Of a stretch of DNA of 45,373 nucleotides, positions 9,548 through 18,026 are shown piece after piece; position 1 is the first letter of the stretch; the number at the start of each line of letters is the position of its first letter. The position numbers and the translations under genes were made by a program. The notes under the pieces are model-generated. The model saw nothing but the letters and a program-made list of their open reading frames with translations. It was not told where the DNA came from and searched no databases. Source of the DNA: Chloroflexota bacterium (GTDB lineage Bacteria > Chloroflexota > Dehalococcoidia > Bin125); the NCBI GenBank assembly GCA_028873865.1, contig JAPPNI010000035.1, forward strand, positions 1 to 45,373. Reading direction: 5' to 3'.

Positions 9548-10393
9548 CTAGTCGCCGGGCGTCCAGCCGTAGATCTGCTGCAGCGACCCGCCCATGAGCG
9601 TTGTGCGCTCGTCGTCGGAGAGCGCGTCGGTGACTCTGAACGCCTCGACGCCCTGCTCGAACGTGAGCAAGTTGGTGGCTCGGGTCCAGTCGGTGCCCCA
9701 CATGCATCGGTCGAGACCGTAGGTCTCGAAGATGCGGCTGAGCGGTTGCCAGATGTCGAGATACGGAAAGGGCTCGTGCGAGAGCGTGCAGGCACCCGAA
9801 ATCTTGATCGCCACGTTGTCGAACTGGGCCAGTGACAACACCCCGTCGAGTTCCGCCCACGGCTCGTCCGGCGCTGGCGGAGCGAACGGCTGCTGCAAAC
9901 CGAGGTGGTCGATCACGAGCTGGGTCTGGGGATGCCGCCGCGCCAGCGCGGCCAGGACCGACAGCTGGTCCCAGCAGAGCACATTGATCGGCAGACCGGT
10001 CCGCGCTCCCGCTGCCAACACTTGGTCGAGGCCCGGATGATCCACCGTAACCCCCTCGAAGCTGAGCACGATCCGTGCCCCGACCACGCCCGGTCGCCCC
10101 GCCCAGGCATCGACCTCCGCCCCGAGATTCGCAGCGTTGAGGTCGAATGGCCTGATCAGTCCAAACCGGTCCGGATGCCGATCACGGACGCCCTCGCAAT
10201 AGCTCGAGTCGTAGCCGTAGATCGTGTACGGCGAGATCAACAGTGCGCCGTCGACGCCGACGGCGTCCATCGCCGCGACCATCTCGTCGCCGGTCACCGT
10301 CGCCGGGCCGGCCAGCACGGAGCGATAGTTGTCTTCGTTGTTGCGGTCGTAGGCGTGTACCTGGCAGTCGATCGTCGGCGTATCTGTCGGCAT
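9548..10393 (-). CDS. Amidohydrolase_2-type TIM-barrel hydrolase
   Basis: A 281-residue protein of the amidohydrolase-related family (the family of 2-pyrone-4,6-dicarboxylate lactonase and ACMSD-like enzymes). It shows LVIDHLGLQQPF near residues 159-170 and MWGTDWTRATN near 233-243, carrying the expected His and Asp at the ends of barrel strands. The usual N-terminal Asp-x-His-x-His is changed to D9-C-Q-V-H13, so one metal ligand is a Gln. The substrate is unknown. AGGA precedes the ATG by about 6 bp. It is probably co-transcribed with the AlkD-like gene. The enoyl-CoA hydratase gene diverges from it. Confidence 0.75.
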   Translation of the reverse strand: MPTDTPTIDCQVHAYDRNNEDNYRSVLAGPATVTGDEMVAAMDAVGVDGALLISPYTIYGYDSSYCEGVRDRHPDRFGLIRPFDLNAANLGAEVDAWAGRPGVVGARIVLSFEGVTVDHPGLDQVLAAGARTGLPINVLCWDQLSVLAALARRHPQTQLVIDHLGLQQPFAPPAPDEPWAELDGVLSLAQFDNVAIKISGACTLSHEPFPYLDIWQPLSRIFETYGLDRCMWGTDWTRATNLLTFEQGVEAFRVTDALSDDERTTLMGGSLQQIYGWTPGD

Positions 10394-10484
10394 TGGCGTC
10401 CTGCCCGTTCTTCATGGCTGGTTGTCGAGTCGGAGTCTAGGAGAGCGGCGTGATACTGTTCCGCCCGACGATGGAGGCGGCACG

Positions 10485-11372
10485 ATGACGAACGAACCGG
10501 ACACCTCAACCTGGAAGCAGACGCCCGACGGCATCCCGATCCCGCCGCCGTCGCCTGAGGACGTGCTCTATGAGGCCGCCGATGGCATCGCCAAGATTGT
10601 GCTCAATCGTCCCCTCGTGCTCAACGCGATCAACCGTAATCTGATGCGTCTGCTCGACGCCGCCCTGGATCGCGCCGAGGCGGACGACGATGTCCGCGCG
10701 GTGATTCTGACCGGCGCGGGGCGAGCGTTCTCTGCCGGTGGCGACTTGTGGGCTTCGCTGTATCCGGACGAGGAACCGGCGCCGGACTCGCTCGACGTGC
10801 TGATGCGGATCTGGTCGTTCGCCAAGCCGGTGATCGCGGCGGTGCGGGGACACGCGGTGGGACAGGGTTGCGAGCTGGCCGGCGTCTGCGACCTGACGAT
10901 CGCGTCAGAGAATGCGCGGCTCGGCGAGATCCAGATTCGGCACGGGTTCGGGATTCCCGTGCTGATCACTCCGTTCCTCGCGAGTCAGAAGCAGGCCAAG
11001 GAAGTGCTGTTGCTGGGCGAAGTGATCTCGGCCGAAGATGCGTTGCGCATGGGCCTCGTCAACCGAGTTGTGCCCGACGATCAACTCGACGAAGCAGCTA
11101 CTGAGATGGCAGGCAAGCTCGCGTCGCTGCCGCCGTCGGTGGTCCGACTGAACAAGCGCCTCGTCAACATGGTCTACGAGCAGATGGGCCTGATCGACGC
11201 CGTTCGCTATCGGGACAACGAGTCACTGCGGGATCTGCTTGAAGCCGAGGATGCGGTCGGAAGCGGTCGGCAGCGAGTTCGCGAAGAACAGGGTTGGGCT
11301 GCGTTCAAGCGCGAGCGTGACCAAGGCTATGCGGAAGCAGCGGGCTCCCCTGAGGATGCCTCTAGTCGGTGA
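10485..11372 (+). CDS. Enoyl-CoA hydratase/isomerase (crotonase) family protein
   Basis: This 295-residue crotonase-fold protein starts at the ATG at 10485, with GGAGG 6-8 bp upstream. GRAFSAGGDL at residues 79-88 and GHAVGQGCELAGVCDL at 122-137 form the two oxyanion-hole segments; Glu130 and Glu148 fall at the two positions used for acid-base catalysis in true hydratases. It would hydrate or isomerise an acyl-CoA, consistent with several CoA-transferases in the window. The first 25 residues, rich in Pro, are an unusual extension. The end overlaps the convergent VOC gene by 11 bp. Confidence 0.85.
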   Translation: MTNEPDTSTWKQTPDGIPIPPPSPEDVLYEAADGIAKIVLNRPLVLNAINRNLMRLLDAALDRAEADDDVRAVILTGAGRAFSAGGDLWASLYPDEEPAPDSLDVLMRIWSFAKPVIAAVRGHAVGQGCELAGVCDLTIASENARLGEIQIRHGFGIPVLITPFLASQKQAKEVLLLGEVISAEDALRMGLVNRVVPDDQLDEAATEMAGKLASLPPSVVRLNKRLVNMVYEQMGLIDAVRYRDNESLRDLLEAEDAVGSGRQRVREEQGWAAFKRERDQGYAEAAGSPEDASSR

Positions 11373-11739
11373 TGTAGGTGTGGGTGATCACCTCCCAGAC
11401 GTGGCCGTTCTCGCAGTCGAAGTAGAAGCCGCGGCCCTGGTGCCGGTGATTGATCCGGCCGTCGGTGCGTGAACCCGGTCCGCTGCCGAAGGTGATGCCT
11501 TCATCCTTGACGCGCTGCAGGATGTCATCGAACTCCTGGTCCGAGGCGAGGAACGCGTAGTGATTCGAGCCGGGATCGTCCGAGTGGTCGAAGTCCAGGG
11601 TCAGCGTGTCGTTGATCTTGACCGGCGCGAAGTGGCCCCAAGTGCCCTCGTAGCTGAGGCCGAAGATACGGGCGATGAACCTGGCCGAGCGCTCCTTGTC
11701 GTAGGCCGGCACGATGGTGTGATCGAGCTGCAATGGCAT
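11362..11739 (-). CDS. VOC (glyoxalase/bleomycin-resistance/dioxygenase) family protein
   Basis: A 125-residue single VOC domain opening with LDHTIVPAYDKERSARF at residues 5-21 and ending with GFYFDCENGHVWEVITH. The spacing of the first His and of the Glu in the VWEV strand fits metal ligands of this fold. Members of this length form dimers and include glyoxalases, dioxygenases and drug-binding proteins; the sequence does not decide which. An AGGGGG Shine-Dalgarno lies just before the ATG. Its 3' end overlaps the convergent hydratase gene. Confidence 0.82.
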   Translation of the reverse strand: MPLQLDHTIVPAYDKERSARFIARIFGLSYEGTWGHFAPVKINDTLTLDFDHSDDPGSNHYAFLASDQEFDDILQRVKDEGITFGSGPGSRTDGRINHRHQGRGFYFDCENGHVWEVITHTYITD

Positions 11740-11812
11740 GGTTTCCCCCTATTGCCGACGGGAGTGTCTTGCTCTGCTCTCAAATCTACCGATCTGGGCC
11801 ATCTCTGGGCCA

Positions 11813-12079
11813 TCAATCGCCGTCGACGTCTGCTCGGCCCGGCCGCCAGTCCATCTTCATGTAGACGTCTCCCCGCTCCAGCTCGGAAAGCATCTGTTGG
11901 AGTCGGCGTTCCTTCGTCTCCGGCCGCCTGGCCCGATTGATCCAGCCGAGATAGTCGTTGCGCTGGTACGGCGGTCGAGCACGGTAGGCCGCAATCAGGC
12001 CTTGTTCTTCCAATGCCTGCTCGACGGCGGGAGGCATCGGTTGGATCGGGCGCGACAGACGGGATTCCGGCTCAGCCAT
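11813..12079 (-). CDS. YdeI/OmpD-associated-type small protein
   Basis: This 88-residue protein matches the C-terminal domain of the YdeI/OmdA family: a hydrophobic-and-aromatic stretch with YQRNDYLGWINRARRPETKE near residues 43-62, then a helix with RRLQQMLSEL. In longer family members the same segment follows a beta domain that is absent here. I prefer the ATG at 12079, which has GGAG 8 bp upstream; an in-frame ATG at 12097 directly abuts the stop of the upstream gene. Proposed roles in the family include metal or peptide stress, but none is well established. Confidence 0.7.
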   Translation of the reverse strand: MAEPESRLSRPIQPMPPAVEQALEEQGLIAAYRARPPYQRNDYLGWINRARRPETKERRLQQMLSELERGDVYMKMDWRPGRADVDGD

Positions 12080-12097
12080 GCTCGACGCTCCGTTCAT

Positions 12098-13132
12098 TCA
12101 GGCAGGATCAGCGACGCTCGCGTGAACGTCCAGCAGCGCAGGAATCGACTCTGCCGGACGTCTGCCGAAGCCGCACTCGGTTGCGACTCCGAACTCAGGG
12201 ACGACTCTCTGAGCAGCCGCGATACGCTCGTTGGTCCCGTCGACGCCGTCGGTCAGATGCACGAGTCCGAGGTAGAGCTCGGTCTGGTCCTGCAGCCGGA
12301 GGTCGGTCAATGGGGCGTAGTACGAGTCGTCGCTGCGGTCGCGCGGGACGGGCATGTGCATCCAGTCGACTGAACGCCCAGCATCAGTGCAAACACCGTT
12401 GGCGATCGCGACGAGCCTGGAGGTATCGACCGGTTCGATGAAATGCTGATGCTCGACATCTCCATAGCAGAGGTGGAAGCCGGTCTCGACACCAGGCGGC
12501 ACGTGATCGGCCAGCCGCACCAGGCGCTCCACAATCTCAGTCTCAGGATCGCCGATGAACGAGCGCACCAGGCCTTCCAGGATCGCGAACTCGACGGCGG
12601 TGTCCCATTGGATGGCCAACTCCTCGCGGGGAATCACATCGAGCATGCCGTCCAACTCCTCGAGCAGCCGGCGTTCGTAGGCCAGTTCGACGGCTTCCTG
12701 GTCACGAGGGATGAAGCGAACATGGATCACCGCGAGTGGGGTCGGCAGGCAGACCTGGAATCTGACGTGCTCTCCGATTACTCCGTCTCGCTTCAACCGG
12801 GAGAACACTCCGTACGACTCGACCGCCGCCGCCTGATAGCCAAGTTCGGAAAAGGCGATGTCTTCGTCGGTTACGCCGCGGCGCAGTTGCAGCCTCGCCC
12901 CGAACGGGCCGGCCGGTTCATCCGCCATTTCGAACTCGGGAACTTCCAACAGGAGCGGAAACTGCCACTGTATCCAGTTGGTCCGGATCCCGGTCTCACC
13001 GTCGGGTAGGCGCCGCAGTCGGTCTCCCACCCTCGCGGAGACCTCTCGAAAGACCGCCTCGCTGTCGGCCAGCGGGACGCTGCCAACCAGATGTACGCCT
13101 CGAGGTCGGCCGGATGCAGTTGGATTCACCAT
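12098..13132 (-). CDS. MetE/UROD-superfamily zinc protein (methionine-synthase-like)
   Basis: A 344-residue protein with the layout of the cobalamin-independent methionine synthase catalytic barrel. It opens with HLVGSVP at residues 14-20, has GFHLCYGD at 218-225 and ATECGFGRRP at 317-326. His220, Cys222 and Cys320 line up with three zinc ligands of MetE (HxC and the late Cys), so a zinc-activated thiol substrate is plausible. It is far shorter than MetE (about 750 residues) and lacks the N-terminal half. The true substrate is unknown; a methyltransferase or a thiol-adduct lyase are both possible. It is the first gene of a two-gene unit with the YdeI-like protein. Confidence 0.65.
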   Translation of the reverse strand: MVNPTASGRPRGVHLVGSVPLADSEAVFREVSARVGDRLRRLPDGETGIRTNWIQWQFPLLLEVPEFEMADEPAGPFGARLQLRRGVTDEDIAFSELGYQAAAVESYGVFSRLKRDGVIGEHVRFQVCLPTPLAVIHVRFIPRDQEAVELAYERRLLEELDGMLDVIPREELAIQWDTAVEFAILEGLVRSFIGDPETEIVERLVRLADHVPPGVETGFHLCYGDVEHQHFIEPVDTSRLVAIANGVCTDAGRSVDWMHMPVPRDRSDDSYYAPLTDLRLQDQTELYLGLVHLTDGVDGTNERIAAAQRVVPEFGVATECGFGRRPAESIPALLDVHASVADPA

Positions 13133-13235
13133 TTCCAGAGTCTTCCGTCATTGCGCTGCGGGTCTGGCCGCGCTGGTCTGCCCCACATCATCACGTTCTC
13201 ATCGATAGCCTTCAAGTCAGGACTGGAGGACCGCC

Positions 13236-14948
13236 ATGAACGCCACTGTACGAGTGTGCTCGCTTGAGGAACTGCAGCGCGACGGGGTGCGTGTTGTCTC
13301 GACCGGTCAGCGCACGGCGGCCGTGTTCTGGCACCGCGAGCAGGTTTTCGCGGTCGATAATCGTTGCCCGCACATGGGCTTCCCGCTGAGCCAGGGGACC
13401 GTGGCCGACGGGATCCTCACCTGTCACTGGCACCACGCCAAGTTCGACCTCTCGGGCGGCTGCGCCTTCGATCTGTTCGCCGACGATGTCGCCTCCTTCC
13501 GAGCAGAAGTCCGCGACGGCGCAGTCTGGCTTGACCCTGAGCCTGTCGAGGAGGAGGCCGTCGCGCACTGCACTCGCAAACTGTCCGAGGGGCTTGAGCA
13601 GAATCTGCGGCTGGTGATTGCCAAGTCGGTGATCGGACTGTGCGAGGCCGGGCGCGAGGACCTGGTACTGGCTGAGGCCGCGCGTTTCGGGGTCAAGAAC
13701 CGTGCGGCGGGCTGGTCCAGCGGACTCTCGATCCTGACGGCGATGGCCAACGTGCTGCCGCATCTCACGCCGGAAGACCGTCCGCGCGCGCTCTACCACG
13801 GCGTCGTGCATGTCGCTCGGAGCGTGGAAGGGCAGCCGCCTGACTTCGACATCGCCGCGCTCGACACCGATGAAGACCGGCCCGAGCAGTTCCGAACCTG
13901 GTTCCGCCGCTTCGCCGAGGTGCGATCGAGGGACGCCGCCGAGCGCTGCCTGCGCACGGCGGCCGTTGCCGGGCTGGATGAGTCCCAGCTCGCCGACCTG
14001 CTGTTCTCCGCCTCGACCGATCACACCTTCATGGATGTCGGCCACACGCTGGACTTTGCGAACAAGGCCTGCGAGTTGCTCGATGTGGTCGGCTGGGAGA
14101 CCGCGCCGGACGTGCTCAGCTCGATCATTCCGACCATCACCGGCGCTCAGCGGATGGAAGAGACGTCGGCCTGGCAGCATCCGGTCGATCTGCCGCGACT
14201 GCTGGATGAAGCCGGCGAGGCGCTCGATGAAGCGCTGGCGGTCGGTGGCGAGCGGAACGAATCGTGGGACGAGTATCGGCCGGTGGCCGAATCGATTCTC
14301 GACGACCCGCCGGACCGTTCGCTGCGCAGGATCGTCGACGCGGTCCGTGCCGGAGCGCCACTGACGGAGCTCAGCGCGACGGTCGCCTACGCCGCTGCGC
14401 GGCGGCCGTTGCACTTCCACATCTCCAATGAATTCGGCGACTGGAACACCGTTCACCACACCTTCACTTATACGAACGCGGTCGACCGTGCGATGCGGCG
14501 CGCGCCGTCGCGGGAGCTGGCTCGCGGGATCCTCGACGGCGCAGCCTCGGTTTACCTCGAGCGCTTCCTCAATATGCCGCGCCAGCCACGACCGGAGCCG
14601 AACGGCGGCTCGACTTCCAGTGACGATCTGCTCGATCACTTCGACCGTCAGCAGCAGGTTGACGAAACGGCGCAGTCGGTCGCCGACCTGCTCGCGGGCG
14701 GCCAACAGGACGAAGTCGTGCGGACCCTGGGCACGGCCCTGCTCCGTGAGGACGCCGGGTTCCACTCGTTCCAGATCTATGACGCCGCACTGCGCCTGGT
14801 TGAACGATTTGACGGCCGGCCCGAAGCCGACGACGTGCTGATTGGCGCGAGCCGCTTCCTGACCGCGCACGCGCCGACGGTGCGGTCGATGGGTCAGACC
14901 TACGAGACCGCGGCGAGGCTGCATCGGGGGGAAGCGTTGCACGCCTAG
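13236..14948 (+). CDS. Rieske [2Fe-2S] protein fused to a large helical domain
   Basis: This 570-residue protein has an N-terminal Rieske domain (residues about 5-100) with the cluster ligands Cys44, His46, Cys63 and His66, in CPHMGFP and CHWHHAKFD. The remaining 470 residues are mostly helical and do not match a ring-hydroxylase catalytic domain that I know. They include HFHISNEFGDWNTVHHTF near 393-410, followed by ERFLNMPRQP, with many His and acidic residues that could bind metal or another cofactor. Electron transfer from the Rieske centre to that domain is inferred. GGAGG precedes the ATG by 6 bp. It is single in its strand, with the esterase gene 192 bp downstream. Confidence 0.75.
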   Translation: MNATVRVCSLEELQRDGVRVVSTGQRTAAVFWHREQVFAVDNRCPHMGFPLSQGTVADGILTCHWHHAKFDLSGGCAFDLFADDVASFRAEVRDGAVWLDPEPVEEEAVAHCTRKLSEGLEQNLRLVIAKSVIGLCEAGREDLVLAEAARFGVKNRAAGWSSGLSILTAMANVLPHLTPEDRPRALYHGVVHVARSVEGQPPDFDIAALDTDEDRPEQFRTWFRRFAEVRSRDAAERCLRTAAVAGLDESQLADLLFSASTDHTFMDVGHTLDFANKACELLDVVGWETAPDVLSSIIPTITGAQRMEETSAWQHPVDLPRLLDEAGEALDEALAVGGERNESWDEYRPVAESILDDPPDRSLRRIVDAVRAGAPLTELSATVAYAAARRPLHFHISNEFGDWNTVHHTFTYTNAVDRAMRRAPSRELARGILDGAASVYLERFLNMPRQPRPEPNGGSTSSDDLLDHFDRQQQVDETAQSVADLLAGGQQDEVVRTLGTALLREDAGFHSFQIYDAALRLVERFDGRPEADDVLIGASRFLTAHAPTVRSMGQTYETAARLHRGEALHA

Positions 14949-14968
14949 CTGTTCAGCGTTCCACTTTG

Positions 14969-15006
14969 GTCTCGACCCAGATTCGGCAGGTTCGCTGAGT
15001 CGAGAC
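14969..15006. terminator. Hairpin downstream of the Rieske-helical gene
   Basis: GTCTCGAC and GTCGAGAC form a perfect 8-bp stem, extended after one mismatch by CAG/CTG, around a 14-nt loop. It begins 21 bp after the stop codon of the Rieske gene. No T-tract follows, so the terminator call rests on position and stem strength only. Confidence 0.4.
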
Positions 15007-15140
15007 GGGCTGGTCGTCTCCAGAAGGCGAACGGTCCTGTTCCCGGTCCTTCGCGAAATTGCCGCTCCTATTACCCTTGCAGCGTCACCGGCTTTCAACG
15101 AGACAGAGAGCGATCGCCGAGCGGAATTCAGGAGCAGCGA

Positions 15141-16094
15141 ATGGCACTCGACCCTGCGACGACCATGTTCATTCAATCGATGGCCGAGGCGGCCGACGCC
15201 GACGCCAAGCCCTTGCACGAAATGACCCCTGAGGAGGCGCGGGGGTTCGGCGGGGCGATGGCCGAGATGGCCGGCCCGGCGCCGCCGATGGCTCGCGTGG
15301 AAGAGCACACGGTCGAGCAGGGGGACGGTTCGTTCAGTCTGCGCGTCCTGGTCCCGAACGACACCCCGCCGGGTGTAATCGTCTACTACCACGGCGGCGG
15401 CTGGGTGATCGGCTCGATCGACGAGACCGACACGATGGCGCGGAAGCTGGCCGAGCGGACCTCCTGCGCGGTGGTCAACGTGGAGTATCGGCTGGCGCCC
15501 GAGCATCGCTATCCCACGGCCGCCGACGACTGCTATGCGGCGCTGGAGTGGACGGCCGCGCATATCCGGGAGATCGCGGGGCGCGAGGTGCCGCTGTTCG
15601 TCGCCGGCGACTCGGCCGGAGGCAATTTGTCGGCCGTCGTCGCCCGACGATCGCGCGACCGGGGCGGACCGGAGATTGCGCTGCAGGTGCTGATCTATCC
15701 GGTCACCGACGCCGACTTCGAGCGGCCTTCCTACGTTGATCCCGCGAACGAACTGTTGCTGACCAAGGAGGCGATGGTCTGGTTCTGGGACCACTACGTG
15801 CCCGAGGCCGAGCGTCGCGCGGAGCCTGACGCTTCGCCGCTGCGGGCCGACGACCTCTCGGGTCTGCCGCCGGCAGTCGTGCTCACGGCCGAGCATGATG
15901 TGCTGCGCGACGAAGGTGAGGAATACGCCCGTCGGCTGGAGGAGGCCGGGGTGCCGGTCAACTTTCAGCGTCATCCGGGACAGATGCACGGCTTCTTCAC
16001 GTTGCTGATGCTGCCCGGCAGCGAGCGCGGGTTCCAGCACGTGGTCAAGGCGATCCGGTCCGTTGTGGTCAAGCAGGCGGCCGTGGCCAGGTAG
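15141..16094 (+). CDS. Alpha/beta hydrolase, hormone-sensitive-lipase (family IV) type
   Basis: This 317-residue esterase shows the full set of family IV features: HGGGW at residues 84-88 for the oxyanion hole, GDSAGGN at 156-162 with nucleophile Ser158, AEHDVLRDEG at 251-260 with Asp253, and GQMHGF with His283. Such enzymes are cytoplasmic and hydrolyse short- to medium-chain carboxylic esters. The flavin monooxygenase gene follows on the same strand; a Baeyer-Villiger enzyme makes esters or lactones that an esterase like this could open, so a two-step ketone degradation is a reasonable inference. AGGAGC precedes the ATG. Confidence 0.9.
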   Translation: MALDPATTMFIQSMAEAADADAKPLHEMTPEEARGFGGAMAEMAGPAPPMARVEEHTVEQGDGSFSLRVLVPNDTPPGVIVYYHGGGWVIGSIDETDTMARKLAERTSCAVVNVEYRLAPEHRYPTAADDCYAALEWTAAHIREIAGREVPLFVAGDSAGGNLSAVVARRSRDRGGPEIALQVLIYPVTDADFERPSYVDPANELLLTKEAMVWFWDHYVPEAERRAEPDASPLRADDLSGLPPAVVLTAEHDVLRDEGEEYARRLEEAGVPVNFQRHPGQMHGFFTLLMLPGSERGFQHVVKAIRSVVVKQAAVAR

Positions 16095-16184
16095 TAGACT
16101 TTCGCTGATCGGGGCATTTCGTCGGGACGAAACATGCCAGAGACTCGGACTGCGCACAGATCCGAAGCGGAGAGCAGAGCAAAG

Positions 16185-17840
16185 ATGACAGAGAGCACAG
16201 CAACCAGGGAAGCAACCCGGCACGTTGACGCCGTCGTGATTGGAGCCGGTTTCGCGGGCATGTACATGCTCAAGCGGCTGCGGGACGACCTCGGCATGAC
16301 GACCCAGGTCTTTGAGCGCGGCAGTGGTGTCGGCGGCACCTGGTTCTGGAACCGCTACCCCGGCGCGCGCTGCGACTCGGAGAGCTACATTTACTGCTTC
16401 TCCTTCGACGACGACCTGCTGCAGGAGTGGAACTGGAGCGGCAAGTACCCGGAGCAGCCCGAGATCCTCGAGTACCTCAATCACGTTGCCGACCGCTTCG
16501 ACCTGCGCAGCGGGATCCAGTTCAACACCAGCGTGACGGCCGCGCATTTCAACGACGACAGCGGCCTCTGGGAGGTCGAGACCGACCAGGGCGACCGGGT
16601 CACCGCGAAGTACCTGGTAACCGCGATCGGCTGCATCTCGACCGGGCAGATCCCGCAGATCCCGGGGCTCGATTCGTTCGAGGGCGACTGGCACCACACG
16701 GGCGCCTGGCCGCACGAGGGTGTCGACTTCGAGGGCAAGCGGGTGGCCGTGATCGGGACGGGCTCGAGCGGCGTGCAGTCGATCCCGGTGATCGCACGCG
16801 AGTCCAAGCATCTGACCGTCTTCCAGCGCACGCCGCAGTACACGATTCCGGCCCGGCACGGGAACGTTGACCAGGCGTTCCTCAAGGAAGTCAAGGCCAA
16901 CTACGCCGAGATCATGGAGAAGACGAAGGTCTCCTTTGCCGGCTTCCCCGTCGAGTTCACGGAGGAGTCGGCGCTTGAAGTCAGCGACGAGGAGCGACGG
17001 GCGAAGTTCGAGGAGCTCTGGGAGGTCGGCGGATTCCGCTTCCTCTTCGAGTCCTACGGCGACATCGCGGTTGACCGGCGCGCCAACGACACGGCTTCGG
17101 AGTTCATCCGCAGCAAGATCCGCGAGATCGTCAAGGACCCCGAGACGGCTGAGAAGCTGCTGCCGCGCGATCACCCGTTCGGCTCGAAGCGAGCGCTGAT
17201 CGACACGAACTACTTCGACACGTACAACCGCGACAACGTCGATCTGGTCGACATTCGCCACTTCCCAATCGAGGAGATCACTCCGACCGGTCTGCGGACG
17301 GCCGACGGCCAGGAGTACGAGTTCGACATCATCGTCTTCGCCACCGGCTACGACGCGATGACGGGCACGTTCTTCAACATCGACTTCACCGGCCGCGACG
17401 GCGTCGCGCTGAGGGACAAATGGAGCGAAGGCCCCAAGACCTACCTCGGGATCGCCACGACGGAGTTCCCCAACATGTTCATGATCACGGGACCGGGCTC
17501 GCCCTCGGTGCTGAGCAACATGCCGGTCTCGATCGAGCAGCATGTGGAGTGGGTCTCGGACTTCATCGAGTACCTGAACGAGCGCGATGTCGCCACGGTG
17601 GATGTGGAACCGGAGGCCGAGGTCGAGTGGGTCCAGCACGTCAACGAGGTTGCCGGACAAACGATGTACATGCTGGCCGACTCGTGGTACCTGGGCGCCA
17701 ACATCCCCGGCAAGCCGAGGGTCTTCATGCCCTACGCGGGCGGGGTTGGGGCCTACCGGGAGCGCTGCGAGGAGATCGCCAGCACGGATTACCCCGGCTT
17801 TGTCCAGAGTGAAGCCAAGGAGCCGGTCCTGGCGGACTAG
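16185..17840 (+). CDS. Flavin-containing Baeyer-Villiger-type monooxygenase
   Basis: A 551-residue FAD- and NADPH-dependent monooxygenase of the cyclohexanone/steroid monooxygenase type. GAGFAG at residues 20-25 binds FAD, GTGSSG at 191-196 binds NADPH, and FEGDWHHTGAWP at 165-176 matches the Baeyer-Villiger fingerprint (FxGxxxHTxxWP). ATGYDAMTG is the conserved late motif. These enzymes insert oxygen next to a ketone, including in cyclic and steroid ketones. I prefer the ATG at 16185, which gives a normal N-terminus; an in-frame ATG at 16134 would add 17 residues. Substrate is not predictable from sequence. The upstream esterase is a likely partner. Confidence 0.9.
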   Translation: MTESTATREATRHVDAVVIGAGFAGMYMLKRLRDDLGMTTQVFERGSGVGGTWFWNRYPGARCDSESYIYCFSFDDDLLQEWNWSGKYPEQPEILEYLNHVADRFDLRSGIQFNTSVTAAHFNDDSGLWEVETDQGDRVTAKYLVTAIGCISTGQIPQIPGLDSFEGDWHHTGAWPHEGVDFEGKRVAVIGTGSSGVQSIPVIARESKHLTVFQRTPQYTIPARHGNVDQAFLKEVKANYAEIMEKTKVSFAGFPVEFTEESALEVSDEERRAKFEELWEVGGFRFLFESYGDIAVDRRANDTASEFIRSKIREIVKDPETAEKLLPRDHPFGSKRALIDTNYFDTYNRDNVDLVDIRHFPIEEITPTGLRTADGQEYEFDIIVFATGYDAMTGTFFNIDFTGRDGVALRDKWSEGPKTYLGIATTEFPNMFMITGPGSPSVLSNMPVSIEQHVEWVSDFIEYLNERDVATVDVEPEAEVEWVQHVNEVAGQTMYMLADSWYLGANIPGKPRVFMPYAGGVGAYRERCEEIASTDYPGFVQSEAKEPVLAD

Positions 17841-17887
17841 GCCTTCACGCCGATCAGCAGGTGGGGGCGCTGCATCCTGCGGCGCCC

Positions 17888-17918
17888 CACAGGGGCGGCC
17901 CTCGCGGTCGCCCCTGTG
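17888..17918. terminator. Strong hairpin after the monooxygenase gene
   Basis: CACAGGGGCG and CGCCCCTGTG form a perfect 10-bp GC-rich stem around an 11-nt loop, 47 bp after the monooxygenase stop. It is the most stable simple hairpin I see in the window. No U-tract follows; it probably ends the esterase-monooxygenase transcript. Confidence 0.5.
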
Positions 17919-17956
17919 CTGTCTGTGGGCGAGCTTTGCGCCATGCAGCAGCGTGG

Positions 17957-17992
17957 GTTCGTGCGCGGGTTTGTGCGCGGGGACCTGCGCGG
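17957..17992. repeat. Three 12-bp tandem units upstream of a CoA-transferase gene
   Basis: The units GTTCGTGCGCGG, GTTTGTGCGCGG and GGACCTGCGCGG follow each other without gaps; the first two differ at one base. They end 34 bp before the start of the CoA-transferase gene, just upstream of TATATT at 17996-18001, a possible -10 box. They may be protein-binding sites or replication slippage products. Confidence 0.45.
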
Positions 17993-18026
17993 ACGTATAT
18001 TCAGCAGCATCAGCGGAGGATTGATC

